6,343 nucleotides of DNA from Anaerolineae bacterium (lineage in GTDB: Bacteria; Chloroflexota; Anaerolineae; Aggregatilineales; Phototrophicaceae). Below are positions 6,275 through 6,343 of this stretch, piece by piece. The notes under the pieces are model-generated. The model searched no databases and had not been told where the DNA came from. It worked only from the letters and a program-made list of their open reading frames with translations. A program made the translations under genes and the position numbers. The stretch spans positions 1 through 6,343 of the forward strand of contig JALONY010000342.1 in the NCBI GenBank assembly GCA_025454715.1. Reading direction: 5' to 3'. Within the stretch, counting starts at the first letter, position 1; each line of letters opens with the position of its first letter.

Positions 6275-6343
6275 CATACAAAGCCCAAAGCAGTGGATAA
6301 CATCTATCCAAAATCAAGATAACACAACAGCTTATGACGATGT
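6275..6343 (-). promoter_or_regulatory. AT-rich upstream region of the unknown gene with an interrupted palindrome
   Basis: This stretch is clearly richer in A/T than the rest of the window and no gene is visible in it. GGATA (6295-6299) and TATCC (6305-6309) form a 5-bp inverted repeat around five bases. On the minus strand TTGTGT (about 6326-6321) and GATGTT (6303-6298), 17 bases apart, give only a weak promoter match, and the latter overlaps the palindrome. A regulated promoter is plausible but unproven; the upstream part lies outside the window. Confidence 0.35.

Noticed and set aside
1..6343. CRISPR array, tRNA, rRNA, insertion sequence or phage gene
   Set aside because: No regularly spaced repeats, cloverleaf, terminal inverted repeats with a transposase, or phage-like proteins were seen on either strand.

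Overview
The window is GC-rich bacterial chromosome with strong third-position G/C bias. The best guess is the phylum Chloroflexota, class Anaerolineae or a relative. This rests on two secreted proteins whose architecture (small SH3-like modules, a FecR-like module, a VAVDLYEQVLVA-type L,D-transpeptidase) I associate with that group. It is family recognition from memory, not a search result. I see no tRNA, rRNA, CRISPR array, transposase or phage gene.

Layout, left to right. (1) Minus strand, 1041 running off the left edge: a secreted SH3-like / YkuD L,D-transpeptidase (cell-wall cross-linking), broken by two frame changes. (2) A roughly 100-bp divergent promoter region. (3) Plus strand, 1143-1955: rsmI, the 16S rRNA C1402 ribose methyltransferase, intact. 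(4) A short convergent gap with a hairpin. (5) Minus strand, 3353-2015: a secreted FecR-like / double SH3-like protein with one frame break and a shortened SH3 module. (6) A 142-bp divergent control region holding two palindromes. (7) Plus strand, 3496-4608: ald, alanine dehydrogenase, intact with every catalytic residue. (8) Plus strand, 4616-5658: an acyl-CoA dehydrogenase seven bases downstream of ald, probably co-transcribed, with an internal out-of-frame deletion of about 100 bp. (9) A perfect 13-bp hairpin between convergent genes. (10) Minus strand, 6259-5711: a small intact soluble protein of unknown function, with an interrupted palindrome upstream.

How the genes relate. ald and the acyl-CoA dehydrogenase look like a catabolic pair (alanine to pyruvate plus NADH; acyl-CoA to enoyl-CoA). 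The two secreted proteins belong to the envelope. rsmI is housekeeping. The strands alternate, so most genes are separate transcription units and only ald plus the dehydrogenase form a likely operon.

The most striking property is that three of the six genes carry four reading-frame breaks, and at least two of the breaks coincide with loss of conserved protein sequence rather than a single-base slip. Three of the four lie at A4/T4 runs. rsmI, ald and the last gene are clean. Either the assembly or reads have small collapses here, or this lineage really is losing these genes. The sequence alone cannot decide. I found no convincing new defence or mobile system.
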